Below are positions 1 through 11,816 of a stretch of 64,000 nt of DNA, piece after piece. A model generated the notes under the pieces. It had not been told where the DNA came from. It saw only the letters and a program-made list of their open reading frames with translations, and searched no databases. The position numbers and the translations under genes are program-made. Source of the stretch: Lineus longissimus (Eukaryota; Nemertea; Pilidiophora; Heteronemertea; Lineidae); assembly GCF_910592395.1 (NCBI RefSeq), contig NC_088321.1:11844001-11908000 (forward strand), read 5' to 3'. Within the stretch, counting starts at the first letter, position 1. Each line of letters begins with the position of its first letter.

Positions 1-2410
1 CACAAGTTCATTCGGTCCCTTACCAAAGGTTACACTGGTACATCGATTCGGTTCGCATTCATTACGTTTTGACTTGTTTTGCGAAGCGGAGTTTTGCAAG
101 AGGTCTAAATCAGGGTAGTTTCAAAACATCTGTTTTAGATCCAAGCAGGATCAATCTTGCATAGCATAGCTTGTTATGTCTTGGAGGGATAACTTGAGTA
201 GGTCACGACCACGGGCTGAAGAAGTACAATGTAGTTCACGTTGTTTTCTAGTGTTGATGTTGGGATCAATAACACAATGCAATGCAGTGCAGTACGTTGG
301 ATGCGACATTGACATGCACTCAATGCAAGTGCAGCGTATTGCAATAACATTGCACCCGCTACTGCTTCTGTCATATTGAAGTGGCACACTAAATCCGATA
401 GAAGGCGCTATCACTCTTATAATGCTACGACGGAGACAGACTTTCACCAATAAACACAACAAATAGTGTGCAGCGACAACGACCCGATTAGGTCACGTGG
501 TGTTATATAACAGATGACCCAATGCAATTGTGGACCTTTTACCATGTTTATGCTTTGTTGCAAGTGTTTCCATGAATACATTGCTTTAATGCTGGCATCT
601 TGTGCATTTGATTTGCTGTTGTCGTCACATAATGAACACACAATTATATTCAGAATGTTCGGATACCTACCTCATGAATCCTTAGGGGATAGATACACGG
701 GGCAGCATGTAAAGTAATTTGAGGCTGGACTTATCAAAGCGAACGGACTTGTTTGAATGAGCGCAACGTTATAAAATTCTGAACATCTTGAACAAAACTT
801 TAGGAGGCCTTCACCGAACGCTAAGCGCAATCTACATACACATGATGCTACCTCCTACTCAGCATGTATGGCAAGCCGTGTGTCCAATAATTTAGGAAAA
901 AACCTGGTTTTCTTTCTTATTTCAAAACTTAGTTTTATGGAAGAAAATCAAGCTTTGTTCAATGAAAAAAGGTTTTCTTTCAAGAAAACTAAGTTTTTAA
1001 AAACAATTTATTCTTTTTTGAAAAAGTATAAGTTTCATGAAAACCAAGTTTAAAAAAAGATAAAACTATCTTTTCTTCCATATAACCTAGTTTTATACGT
1101 TTTCTTCAATAAAAACCTAGTTTCATTTAGAAAAAAAACACGGTTTTCTTGGATGAAACTAAGTTTTGAAAGAAGATAACCAGGTTTTACTGAAACCTAG
1201 TCTTTTTACCTCGTCTCCAACCCAACCTCTCCCAATCAGACGAACCATGCGTGACATGCTGTGGAAAGTAAAAAGACTAGTTTTTCTAGCATATGGATTA
1301 TAAACAAGGTTTTATAAGAAATAACGTAGTCTTTTTCAATAAAAACTAGGTTTTGATGAAGACACGTATATAACCTGGTTTTATTCCACAAAACCAAGTA
1401 TTCTTCTCCGAAACTAGGTTTGTATTGAAGGAACATAGGTTTTATTTTGTTTTTTTACCAAGAACGTGGTTTTTATAATAGACTTAATTGCTTCTCCAAT
1501 AAAAACCTAGTTTCACTTAATAAACGGTTTTCTTCCATGAAACTAAGTTTGGAAAGAAGAAAACCAGGTCTTCTTCAATATAACTATGTTTCCTAATGAC
1601 AAGTTCCGGTCGTGTTTATGCACAAGTGACTGCACTATTCATCGAATGTGATGATATATAAGATCGGCTATTATTGATCAATTTCGTATTTGGTGCGCCA
1701 TTTTGCTTTGAAAGTTCGGAAATGTTCGAGAACATTAGGACATTGCTAAAGATGATGCAAATGGTGCCACTTATTGATGACGGTCGAAGGCAGTACTAAC
1801 GGAACTTGGTGAAACGGACATTGCATTGAATGATTTTCAGAAAACGCAGGAGAATATTTGCAGTAAAAAAGGAGGTGTAAATCGCGTCCAAGATTTATCC
1901 TTGTTCATGTGAGCGGTAACAAATCAGATCACGGTTCTAATAGAAGTAAACTTTGTTCAGTTTGGTATACTCTATCGTTTCACTCATCTAAAACTGGTTC
2001 ATTATAATTATTGACAAAGAAATCAAAGCAGCGGCCAGTCCAGCACGAGGCGTCATTACCATAGGACAATTTGCTGTCAACAACCTCTTGTCTGTCGAAA
2101 TTGAACATGTTGATTGGCATCAAACGCCCTTTTCTCATGATATCCGGCCCAAAATCGACTATGCAGTGCCGGTCTTAGATCAGCGAAACTAGAGTCTATG
2201 CATGTATTGTTAATTCTGTACACGATTCTTGTAGAATTCAATTATCAAGTAAGAAAAAAATATCTCAGAAAGAATCTTTGAAGAATCTTGTAAAGCATGT
2301 ACATGCACATGTACCAACTGAATAAGACCTTTAGGAAACTTTCCAGGATTCTCGATCAGGGATGGCGTTAAGAGGAGACGATGGTAATAGTGCGTGCTTG
2401 TACTATTAAA
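1..2410. other. Intron/intergenic DNA upstream of gene A exon 2
   Basis: No gene is supported here. The stretch is homologous to 47585-50415 in B and 58336-60686 in C, which lie in intron 1 of genes B and C, so it is probably intron 1 of gene A with exon 1 outside the window. It contains the AAACTAG-type palindromic array. Short open frames on either strand are not conserved as proteins between the three segments. Confidence 0.6.
885..1600. repeat. AT-rich degenerate palindromic repeat array (copy A)
   Basis: About 0.7 kb is built from short degenerate units such as AAACTAGGTTT, AAACCTAGTTT, AAAACCAAG and TTTTCTTC in alternating orientation. AAACTAGGTTT-like words are close to self-complementary, so the array could fold into many short hairpins. 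The same block sits at about 48206-48915 and 59170-59880. Confidence 0.75.
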
Positions 2411-2766
2411 GGGGATGTTCGGCTAAGGGACCTGATTACCAAAATTTTTTTAGGGTATTTATAGTAGGAATTAAAAGATGAAATTTGCATGGATGGTACA
2501 AAAGACCAAACTCTAGATGATGAAAAAAGAAAATCTCGGCATATCTGTAATTAAGGATGGAAAACAATGAGGTTTCTAAAAAGTGGCAAAAAAGGTAGAA
2601 AACAGTAAGAAATTAAAAATATTAATATGAATATCTTTAGAATTCATTATAATCTGTACCCTGACAAAAAATTATTTTGATCCGAGATTGCCTTCATGCA
2701 GAAAATCGAGAAAAATCAAGAAAAAACGTCATATTGCTGGGTGTGTGTATTGCATGGAATAGCCAT
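2411..2766 (+). repeat. Spy left terminal inverted repeat (356 bp)
   Basis: The reverse complement matches 11817-12172 almost perfectly; I noticed a single mismatch near 2729. The match stops after GGAATAGCCAT. Confidence 0.92.
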
Positions 2767-3566
2767 TTAAAATGACCAGCACAAAAGAATAAATGAACCA
2801 GTAATAACTTTGATAACACAGTCCTGTGGCCCTGTGTCTGTTTCATTAATTGACTAGTTTGGTTGAAGATTGATTTGGCTCTGTATGCATGCATTCCATA
2901 ACCTCTTGATGACCAGGCGGTTAACCCTTTTTGCTCATGTGTGTCTCCAGCGCTGGTCAGAATTTATTCACCCCAATTTGAGTATATACTGTATGTTCAG
3001 CGAAGAAAAACTACATGCATATAGCGTTTGTGCAAGAATTGGATTGGCAAGGGTGTTTCCCATTCATATCGACTTTATGTGCAGGCAATTGGTACTTATA
3101 TTATTAACTTGTGTTTTTTTTAAACATGTCAAAATGTACATCAGTTATCAGTACTCAATATTTGGTTCTTTTTTATGTTGGTGTTCTTGCTTTTTTAGTG
3201 GTATTGTCTTATTATTGAGTATAGAATAGGCCATCTACAATGTGATTTTTATGTGTGTGACAAGATCAAAGTAATTACATCATCAAGCCATACTCTGAAC
3301 ATGATGCCCAGTGGCAAAACCAAATTATATAAATCCCTCAACTTGATCATGATGTCATCACAATACCTCCCTCCACCCACCCCTTTTGTGTTGGTCATGG
3401 TTCATAAGCAATTTCTATAGTTGTTTTCCACTCTAATGACATTGGCTGTCCATGACTAAATGCCGTTTTTAGGCAGTGGGTTCATTTCTTGTTATGTAAT
3501 AGTCCTTGTAATAGTGTTGGGGAATTTTACCTGTGTATTTCAGTAGTGCACAGTTGTTCTTCAAAG

Positions 3567-4049
3567 ATGCCTGAAAACCAATGTGAACACTGTACCCATG
3601 TATTCACCCGATGGAGTCATTTGTTGACACATTCGTGTCCATTTAGAGTGAGTGCAGTGGATGCAGCTACCTTTCAAACTCTTGAAAGACCAAGCAACGT
3701 AAATAGTGTTAAGGATGCTTTGGGAGCCAATTCAATTTGTGAGCGACTTATTATTTGTCAGGCCGGCAAACTTGCCGTACCAGGAGTGTGGCCATTTGTG
3801 TTTATACCCGGCAGAATAAATGCAACAGCTTATCTGAAGCTAAAGGAGCTAGCAGCTATCAATCCCCATCAGGAGTTGCACACAATTCTCAAAAACAATG
3901 GCACCATAACTTATAATGCATACCTGAAAATTCATGACATTTCCTCTAATACTGATTATACTATATGTCCGCCATGGACTCTACCACCAGGAGGATGTCA
4001 ATATTCGTCTAGTATTAGTGGAAATATGGTAACAATTGTGCAAAGCTCG
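3567..4049 (+). CDS. Spy: C2H2 zinc-finger exon, probable 5' exon of the transposase gene
   Basis: The open frame starts at 3489, but the ATG at 3567 is the better start because a Cys/His finger follows at once (C-x2-C, then H...H, in CEHCTHVF...HLLTHSC). The rest is unrecognised. At 4049/4050 there is a strong donor (GTGAGT) in phase 0. The downstream large frame has an acceptor after ATACAG at 4894, also phase 0, so a spliced protein with an N-terminal finger followed by the DDE-USP protein is plausible. N-terminal DNA-binding fingers are common in transposases. The intron is inferred; if it is wrong, this frame reads on to 4175 as a separate small protein. Confidence 0.5.
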
Positions 4050-4864
4050 GTGAGTATGCAGGTTTTGCGAAAACTAGGTTACTTTGCCACAGCAGTTTTA
4101 CTGCATGATCTATTACAAATACTCATCCTAGTCTTCACTCCGACATTGTGTGATGTTTACTGGGTAGATACTTAAACCCATTAGCCTATAGGACCAGGTT
4201 CGCGTCATCATGGTTCTCACCACCTGGGATGATGTTGCATTGTGCCTTTTGGCGGTTTCAGTCATTTTTGACATGCTCAGCCAGATAGGTGGCGCTTTGT
4301 GAAAAATGTACTTTTGGCTTTTGGATATAGACGAAGTGATTTGCAATTTGAATGAGAAATACCATTTCTATTTCATTTGACCTACTTTACAAGGTCACAG
4401 AGGTCAAATAGCGTTAATTGGCCATTTTTACTAAAAATCTGCCCTGTGACATTTGAACCTTTCACTGCGTTTGGAAATAAGGTCGATTTCTTGGCCAATT
4501 TCTTGTATTGAAGGAGGGTAAACATCTGATTTTGGCGGGAATGCAAGGGAAAGAGCAAATGTCCCAGGGCAGATTTTTAGTAAATTCAGCACTGTCTACC
4601 ATGAACAGAAAGAGAAATCACTAATCCTTCACACGTCCCCCCAATAATGATTGGAAATATTTACCCCTAGAGTTGTTGAATATGACAACCCTGTCTATAG
4701 CATTTCCATTACTATGAGACCAAGGGTTGTCATATTTGACAGCGCTGTTGAATATTCACTTTTGCCGAACTGATATTGTTTGAAGACAATAACTCATTAT
4801 ACAATTATTTAGCCAAAAATAATTATCCTGGATGTATTAACCTTTTATTTACCCACCCTGTAGT

Positions 4865-7800
4865 ATGCTTCTTTCTATTTTAAACAAGATACAGCCACAC
4901 TCACAACCCGGACATCTTGGAGCATCACAGCATAGCCAGGATATTTCAGCTGAGGATAGTACAAGTTCACATGGAGACTCAAGCGATGAGGAATACGGTT
5001 ATCTGGATTTTTCAGATGAAGAAGATGATATTCAGGGGTGTTCTGAATCGAATGTTCAGAGCAGTGCAGGACAAAATGGACAGAGTGGATATACATATAA
5101 ACAAACTGATAGTCATTATGATGAAGTGTATGAGAGGCATCAGTGGCCAAAAGAAAGACGGGAAAGTAAAAACTGTTTCCGTCATCCATGGATGTTGCAG
5201 GAAGGCCAACTTCAGAACTGTTCAGGACTAATGGTCAGAGATTTCTGGAATCTTGTATGGCTACAGAGAGATACCGTTCACAGAGACTCGGGATTAGATA
5301 TTTCTGCACGTGTGTTGCTGTATAGGTATAGAATGAGGTCAAACGTTGACTTCATTGACATTTCGGCCACCTTCCAAGTCGCTGCATCAACTGCGCACGA
5401 CATCTTCTGGTCACAATTGACCTATCATCTTTTCCAAAATAGTCATATACCAAATCTCTTCTGGTCTCCATCAACCACAACAACCGAAAAAGATAAGTTT
5501 TTTCAAAGTGTTCAACAAGCAGAGTCGCCATACCACAGGGAGTTGCTATCGTATATGGATGACCCAACAGGACGACACCGTAGCCCAGTAGGAATTTCCC
5601 TTGATTCCAAGAAGGTGCGGGTGCCAAATTCCATGGATTACGATAATCAAAAAGCTTCTTATTACCCAAAGAAGGGTGGTCATTGTGTCACATTTACCTC
5701 ATTAGTCAGCACAACAGGGCATGTTTTGTTGACAACGCCAATAGCTGCAGCAGCAACTCCAAGATGTGGTGACAGCCAATTGGCAGGCCTCGAAATTGCC
5801 CGTGAGTCACACCAGAATACAGGGGATCATGGGATGACGTCCCTCTTGAAAGGCACAGATCGTTACTTTGTTGTCCTTGCTGGAGATAAAGGGTACATCT
5901 TCGTTCCTCACAATGTCAACCTGAACAACATTCAGAACTTCCAAGAGTGGTGTAAGACAAATGGATGCTTTGTAATATGGCCCAGTGATGGAGATGAACA
6001 AATCCTGCAAGTACGAAATAATAACATTCAATTCGTGGACTGTCCTGGGGATCCCATTCTGACAAAGAATAGTCGAGCCATTGTTGGAAAGCTGCGTGCA
6101 GGTGTTGAGCAATTTCATGGGGCCATGAGGCAGGAGAAGATCTTTACCACAGTGCCATATCAGTTTCTGCTACCCCTTGGAGAATCATTTTGCCAGAAGT
6201 ATCACATTCCCTTGGCTTATGCGAACAGCCCTCGCTTGTCTTTAATATGGCTAGCCAGTGTGAACGTGTACAACCAATTCCATAGGAAATTCAGCTTGAA
6301 ATTCGTCAGCAACCAGGAACAGATACGACTAGCGCAATTGGTGAAACTTCGGCTGAATCAAACAAGTTTCTTGCACGATCTTGACATTCAGTGGCCAGTA
6401 AATATCACTGACATTCCGAGGTCAAATGCTGCTTCCAGCGGCTGGAGTACGATAACAATGAGTGGAACTGGGACTCTCAGAAATCAGCTGAATCTCCCCA
6501 CAGTCGATGCGCAGGAACGGGATAGCTTTTATGAATTGCCATTGGGTCCATTCCTGTTCAAAAGAGCTCTGTCCTATATCACACACCTGCGGCAGCTGGA
6601 GCTAGACATCCCTCCGATTCTTGACAGTTTTGAAGACATCAGTGACCTCTGGGATGCAATGCGCGAGCCTCCTTCTACAACTGTTGTTTACTACAGAACA
6701 CTGGCAAATGAACCCCAGGGATGGGATGAACAGCGCTATTTCCAATGGCCAGTCTCTGGTGGAATTAAAATCATTACAGCAAAGATGCCATCAGCAAATC
6801 GATCAAACCGTAACACTACAAATCTCAAACGCCCACTGTTGGTCTTCGCTGATGTTCCAAACAATTACCTGGGTTTCACAGGACCTCTAATGAAACTTGT
6901 GGGCTGGAATTGCAGCTCGGCAGCTGGAAGCGATCTAGGATCACGCATCCTTGTATCTGACGCCCATGTACTAGCCTTACTGATCATAATATGTGGAAAT
7001 CTACCACACAGGCCAGTGATCAGACTATGTCACATGAGTGATCCGAAGTTGCCTCTCTCACTACAGCCAAGTTATGCTGGGCCACAGATTTGTAGACAAG
7101 TGAGCGTAAATTCTGCAAATAGTCAACATCAGTCCACAGTGCAACTTGGGGCGAGCACTTCAGTAGCAGACAGTCGATCTTGCAGTGCACAGACCCAATC
7201 ACCACCAATCACAACCAGGATACCAACAGTGTCACCTGATACTTCCTCAGCCAGTCGATCTTGCAGTGCACAGACCCAATCACCACCAATCACAACCAGG
7301 ATACCAACAGTGTCACCTGGTACTTCCTCAGCCAGTCGATCTTGCAGTGCACAGACCCAATCACCACCAATCACAACCAGGATACCAACAGTGTCACCTG
7401 GTACTTCCTCAGCTGCATCTACTTCTGGATTTCTTGGCCTAACAAATGACGGTAACATATGCTACAGCATTGCTGTTAGTCAATGTTTAAAGCATGTGGG
7501 CTTACATGACAACATTCGAGGAACAAGTGCACTTGATAATATTTTTATGAACACCTGCCAGAGAATTGGGGGTGAGGAGTTCTCGCTCATTCCTCTAATC
7601 CGTGCAGTCAATGCAACAATGCAAGGAGCAGGATTCAGAATCCCACTGTATAATGACGCCGGAGAATTTCTAATGGAACTTCTGCAGAAACTGCACATAA
7701 ACGAGGGTTTCCTCACCTCTTGGCCTGCAGAACTGGTGTGTCCTTCCGGGCATGTGTCACAGAAAATGGTCGGTGCAGATAATTTCAGCATCCGACTTAA

Positions 7801-8230
7801 TGTTCCACAAGGAAATCGTGCTTCGCTGCAACATATGTATGAACATTATTTTGAAGAGGCAGCACCAGTTCCACTGATATGTGAGACACCAGTTAGAAAT
7901 AGATTATGCGCTCAAAGTGGCATCGGATTACAAGTATGCAGGCAAGGACAGGTGTCAATTATAGAACTAAACAGACGCCTCGATCTGTTATCCAACACAA
8001 AGTGTACTACTAGTATCTCTGCTCCAACTTCAGAAGTTTTCACTAACCAAACAGCAATGGCAGTGCTATGCCATTCAGGAAAGTCCTGTGACATCGGTCA
8101 CTGGTTATGTTTCCTAAAAGACACGAGACAGGATTGGTGGAAGCTAGATGATAGCCAGCGGCCAGTTAAAGTTTCACCCTGGGAGACCCAGGGCAATCTA
8201 CTTACAATAAATGCGATATTCTTTCGCTAG
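4865..8230 (+). CDS. Spy transposase fused to a ubiquitin-specific-protease-like domain
   Basis: A single frame of 1121 codons. Residues about 1-60 are acidic and Ser-rich. A helix-turn-helix-like stretch at about 150-190 (YRYRMRSNVDFIDIS...) precedes a DDE core of the IS5/Harbinger type: D247 in ISLDSKK, D341 in LAGDKGY and E415 in GVEQFHGAMRQ. After an unassigned middle part comes a Ser/Pro-rich linker with three 27-residue repeats (about 770-850). The C-terminus looks like a C19 peptidase: Cys box GLTNDGNICYSIAVSQCL with C866, DAGEFLMELL, and a His box GHWLCF with H1079 followed by W..LDD. The transposase would cut and move the element in the nucleus; the USP-like part would hydrolyse ubiquitin or SUMO-like conjugates if active. 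The first about ten codons may be intronic if splicing enters at 4895. Confidence 0.82.
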   Translation: MLLSILNKIQPHSQPGHLGASQHSQDISAEDSTSSHGDSSDEEYGYLDFSDEEDDIQGCSESNVQSSAGQNGQSGYTYKQTDSHYDEVYERHQWPKERRESKNCFRHPWMLQEGQLQNCSGLMVRDFWNLVWLQRDTVHRDSGLDISARVLLYRYRMRSNVDFIDISATFQVAASTAHDIFWSQLTYHLFQNSHIPNLFWSPSTTTTEKDKFFQSVQQAESPYHRELLSYMDDPTGRHRSPVGISLDSKKVRVPNSMDYDNQKASYYPKKGGHCVTFTSLVSTTGHVLLTTPIAAAATPRCGDSQLAGLEIARESHQNTGDHGMTSLLKGTDRYFVVLAGDKGYIFVPHNVNLNNIQNFQEWCKTNGCFVIWPSDGDEQILQVRNNNIQFVDCPGDPILTKNSRAIVGKLRAGVEQFHGAMRQEKIFTTVPYQFLLPLGESFCQKYHIPLAYANSPRLSLIWLASVNVYNQFHRKFSLKFVSNQEQIRLAQLVKLRLNQTSFLHDLDIQWPVNITDIPRSNAASSGWSTITMSGTGTLRNQLNLPTVDAQERDSFYELPLGPFLFKRALSYITHLRQLELDIPPILDSFEDISDLWDAMREPPSTTVVYYRTLANEPQGWDEQRYFQWPVSGGIKIITAKMPSANRSNRNTTNLKRPLLVFADVPNNYLGFTGPLMKLVGWNCSSAAGSDLGSRILVSDAHVLALLIIICGNLPHRPVIRLCHMSDPKLPLSLQPSYAGPQICRQVSVNSANSQHQSTVQLGASTSVADSRSCSAQTQSPPITTRIPTVSPDTSSASRSCSAQTQSPPITTRIPTVSPGTSSASRSCSAQTQSPPITTRIPTVSPGTSSAASTSGFLGLTNDGNICYSIAVSQCLKHVGLHDNIRGTSALDNIFMNTCQRIGGEEFSLIPLIRAVNATMQGAGFRIPLYNDAGEFLMELLQKLHINEGFLTSWPAELVCPSGHVSQKMVGADNFSIRLNVPQGNRASLQHMYEHYFEEAAPVPLICETPVRNRLCAQSGIGLQVCRQGQVSIIELNRRLDLLSNTKCTTSISAPTSEVFTNQTAMAVLCHSGKSCDIGHWLCFLKDTRQDWWKLDDSQRPVKVSPWETQGNLLTINAIFFR
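7172..7415 (+). repeat. 81-bp tandem repeat x3 in the transposase linker
   Basis: Three near-identical 81-bp units start at 7172, 7253 and 7334 and encode 27-residue Ser/Thr/Pro-rich repeats between the DDE part and the USP-like domain. The near identity indicates recent expansion; the unit length keeps the frame. Confidence 0.95.
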
Positions 8231-8401
8231 AATAGGCAGCATTAGAACCAAGCTTAAATTTGTACATACTTTGAAATGTTTCAAACAATTTAGCCTAGAA
8301 CAACTCTGGTCTCAGGACAATAGGCTAACATTTTGTAAATACGTAAATGCTCAGAGATGAAGTGACTTCCCCGTGAAGAGAAACAGTTAAAGCATGGATG
8401 T

Positions 8402-8756
8402 CATGAAATGGCAAACGCCGGTATCAACCAGTTGACGAGATTACCCGAGAAGGGAAAGAGTTGAAGGACAATCGTAATATGTATTGTTCACCTGTGTCAT
8501 GAACGAGTTAGTCGTGAAATGGCGATTGCTGGTATCAACAAGTTGACGAGATTACCGGAGAAGAAAAAGAGTTGAAGGACAATCGTAATATGTATTGTTC
8601 ACTTGAGTCATCGAGCGGCCAGCGGGAAAGAGTTTGTCGTGAAATGGCAATTGCTGGTATCATCCAGTTGACGAGATTACCCGAGAAGAGAAAGAGTTGA
8701 AGAGAGACATTTGAAGGACAGTACTAATATTGTTCACTTGGTCATTGAGCTTATCA
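8402..8756. repeat. About 115-125-bp tandem repeat, three copies
   Basis: Units start near 8404, 8514 and 8639. Each has TGAAATGGC, GCTGGTATCA, AGTTGACGAGATTACC and AAAGAGTTGAAGGACA in order, with small length differences. Confidence 0.85.
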
Positions 8757-10365
8757 AATGGGGGAGCAGATGACGAGGTGAAGTGACTTGGCTAAGGATA
8801 GAAACAGCTGTGTTGTGTTGCCAACACAGTTAGAACATGCTACTAGATAATATGTGTTACCCTCCCAACAACTAGTTGGAATATCAAATGGATAATGCTC
8901 TGTTACCTTTACAACGACTAGTTGATATAGATAATGTTCTGTGTTAGCTTTAGAACAAACCTGAGGAATATTTAAATGGATAATACTCTGTGTTAGTGGG
9001 TAGTTCAACGATTTCGTTCCCCAGGATAGGAGCTACACTCATGAAAACTGAGGTAAGGTGTATTTAAGTAATTCTATAGCACTGTGTTTTAGATTGTATG
9101 GAAATGATGCACAAACTGTATTCAATCCACCACCAAATTAACTATCAGAAATGAATCTGAGTGCGTGGTAAGAAGTTGAGCTTACGGACCATCTCAAAAG
9201 TATTTTGAAGCCAAAATGACTATTAAGTTACTTAGTGTTTGGTCTGACCCCCTCCCTCCCTCAAACACTATTTAAAAAACATAATATCAACCATGTCAAC
9301 CAACTATCCATGGGTCATACAAGGTGAATCGCTATTAAAAAACTTACTTTTTCTTTCGTGAATAAGGACTACGGTATGTATCTGTGAAACTAATGTCTTC
9401 CCTTGGGGTCCAAGCCTGATTTTTCCCAACATCGTTTGGATGAAGCCAAAGATAAATGCCCATGTAGTCTACTCTTATACAGCCATTGCTCAGATTTAAT
9501 ACCACTACCTGTTGCACACAGTTTATGAATTCGTCGCCAGTGTTTGGAAGATTTGGGTTGTGTTTCTTTTATGATTTTCAAGTTCAAAACAAGTGAAGCC
9601 AAAAGTAATAAAAAATACTAAGTGGCGATGTCAAACATTAAAAACACCATCCCCTGACTAACTGACTTAAGTCTTTTTAGTTTCAAAATACTTTTCAAAT
9701 GGTCCCTGATGGGGGGGGGGGGGATAAGCACTGGTATTGGCTGCAATCTTTACAACAGCAAATGTTCCCACTGTGACTTTATCAATGAACATAAATGCTT
9801 CTGTAGATTTCAAGAAAATATTGCATATTAAAAGGCAAGTAATAATTCCGAAATGATTGTTAGGTTTACATATTGTATCCGCAGACTTTAATAATTTATT
9901 TTGAATTCTGGCATTTTTTTACAATCTCATGACAGATGAGTTCATGGGTACATAGTACATGAACTAGCTATGTACTATTTACATGCATCTGCATGTATGG
10001 CTTTCTGTATTGAAATACTGTAATTATGACACAATGTAAATCCCGGTAGTAAATCTTTACAATTGTATATCTAGATCCAATACAAAATGCACTTCAAATT
10101 AATGTTCCTCTAAATATGAGGCCCCACACGGGCAACCAGGAAATTATGAATGCGAAAATTTATGAATGCGAAACTGGCCTTTGAAGTCTGCGGATAGAGT
10201 ATTTCCTGATTTTATTGTGATCGCAGTCTGCATGGTTCTGAAGACCCAACTGGCCGGGTTTACATAGAGCTACACGGTTTACGGACAAGCCACTGAACAA
10301 TGACTTCACATGACCATCACCATGAATCCACTGTTCACCAGCATGTCTGTAATACTGTGTTGCTG

Positions 10366-10525
10366 TATGTACGTACACCCGGCCCCGTATACCGTGTCCC
10401 CGAATGTAAACCAAGCCCTGTATACCATGTCGCTGAATGTAAACCCGGCCCTGTATACTGTGTTGCATGTAAGCCCCATGTTGATGTATGTAAATCCGGC
10501 CCTGTATACCATGTCGCTGTATGTA
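10366..10525. repeat. About 33-bp minisatellite
   Basis: Four to five diverged units carry CCGGCCCTGTATACC and GTCGCTGAATGTAAA in turn. The repeat is inside the Spy element. Confidence 0.8.
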
Positions 10526-11816
10526 TGCGGGATGAAAACCCAGCCTTAAGAACACATTTAATTGAAGTGTTCAACTGTTGCATTGGATATTATTCATCAG
10601 GCCTAACAGAATAAGATATGATCCACCATGTGCATGTCGCACAGAAGATGAGCGTCAAGGACACTTGGAGATGGAAGAAATTGATGTATGGTAGGCCTAC
10701 TCAGATTTCACAGAAGTCTGCCTCAACCTGGGTCGTTTACTTCTTTTTGGAGGGGGGGTCGGGTAACCGGAAACAGCATTTATTCTGTTAGGTCTTAGAA
10801 CAGTTGAGGACAGACCTCATCCTTAAACACAGTCTTCTACCTAAAAAATCATGCCTAATGCCTGCCACACACGGTACATTTTCATCGTATAGGAATTGGA
10901 TAGGAAAAACTGGCAACGTGTCTGTCAGGAAACATTGTTCAATTTTTATCGTAAAGGAAAAAAAACTCCACAAATAGGTTCTGTCCTATTCATTTCGTTC
11001 AAAAAATGCTATGCGAAATAATTAATTTGACCGTTTAAGCTGGGGCTACATTTTTATGTCAAATTGACCTTTCGGGCCGGCGATCATCGACTACAATGCT
11101 TTATAGGTACCCGGTATCTGGTTTGTAAAGGGTTAACAATACTAAAAAAAATTATGACCCCACCATACACGATACATTACTTGATTGTTCAAAATATTTC
11201 CTAAAAAAATATTGATATATATTTTACATCCAACCGATTCTCATGGAAAATCATAGGAAATATTTTAAAGGAAAATAGTATATCGTGTATGGCGGTCACA
11301 GGGTTAAATACGATTTCAACTTCTTTATAAGCTTTAAGAAATATTTCCACAGCGGCCAAGGCCATCATATTTATGACCCCTTGTATATGGGACAAAAAAA
11401 GGCATTCTTTTAACACAAAAACATACTCATGGTTAGAATGGGTTTAAAATGCCCAATTATTCATTGTTGGGGCAAAGAAAGGTGAGATTAACATGTTATA
11501 TTATAGTATGTTATTTCATTACAAAGAAGATAAAGATTGGGAGCAGGATCAAAATATCACCATTTATTAAGGAATTTCTCTGTACTTCAATTACAAATTA
11601 CATGTAGATCGTAAAAATCAAATGATTTTAACAAATGTCTAATATTATTATCTTGCTGGGACAGAATGGGTTAACTTCTTCCAGTTGGTAAAGTTGACAG
11701 TCACTTAACAATTGAACTACTCAATTACAGCATTTATAAAGCTTATTGAAATAGATTCATGTCTGGCAAATAATGCCTCACGGTGTTGTGGTTTTCTATT
11801 GTTAGTTAAGTTCAAT

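Larger units (their letters stand above)
8231..11816. other. Spy 3' noncoding region
   Basis: No gene is supported in this 3.6-kb stretch between the transposase stop and the right TIR. It holds a 3-copy repeat (8402-8756), short repeats with GATAATACTCTGTGTTA-like units (8840-9000), a run of G at about 9711-9722 and a minisatellite (10366-10525). Frames across the minisatellite are by-products of its period. Confidence 0.7.

Noticed and set aside
151-717. Several overlapping open frames of 60-105 codons on both strands
   Set aside because: They lie in intronic DNA and the equivalents in segments B and C differ in start, stop and frame; no protein feature is seen.
10160-10614. Frames of 68-131 codons on both strands
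   Set aside because: All five frames are generated by the 33-bp minisatellite; the repeat explains them.
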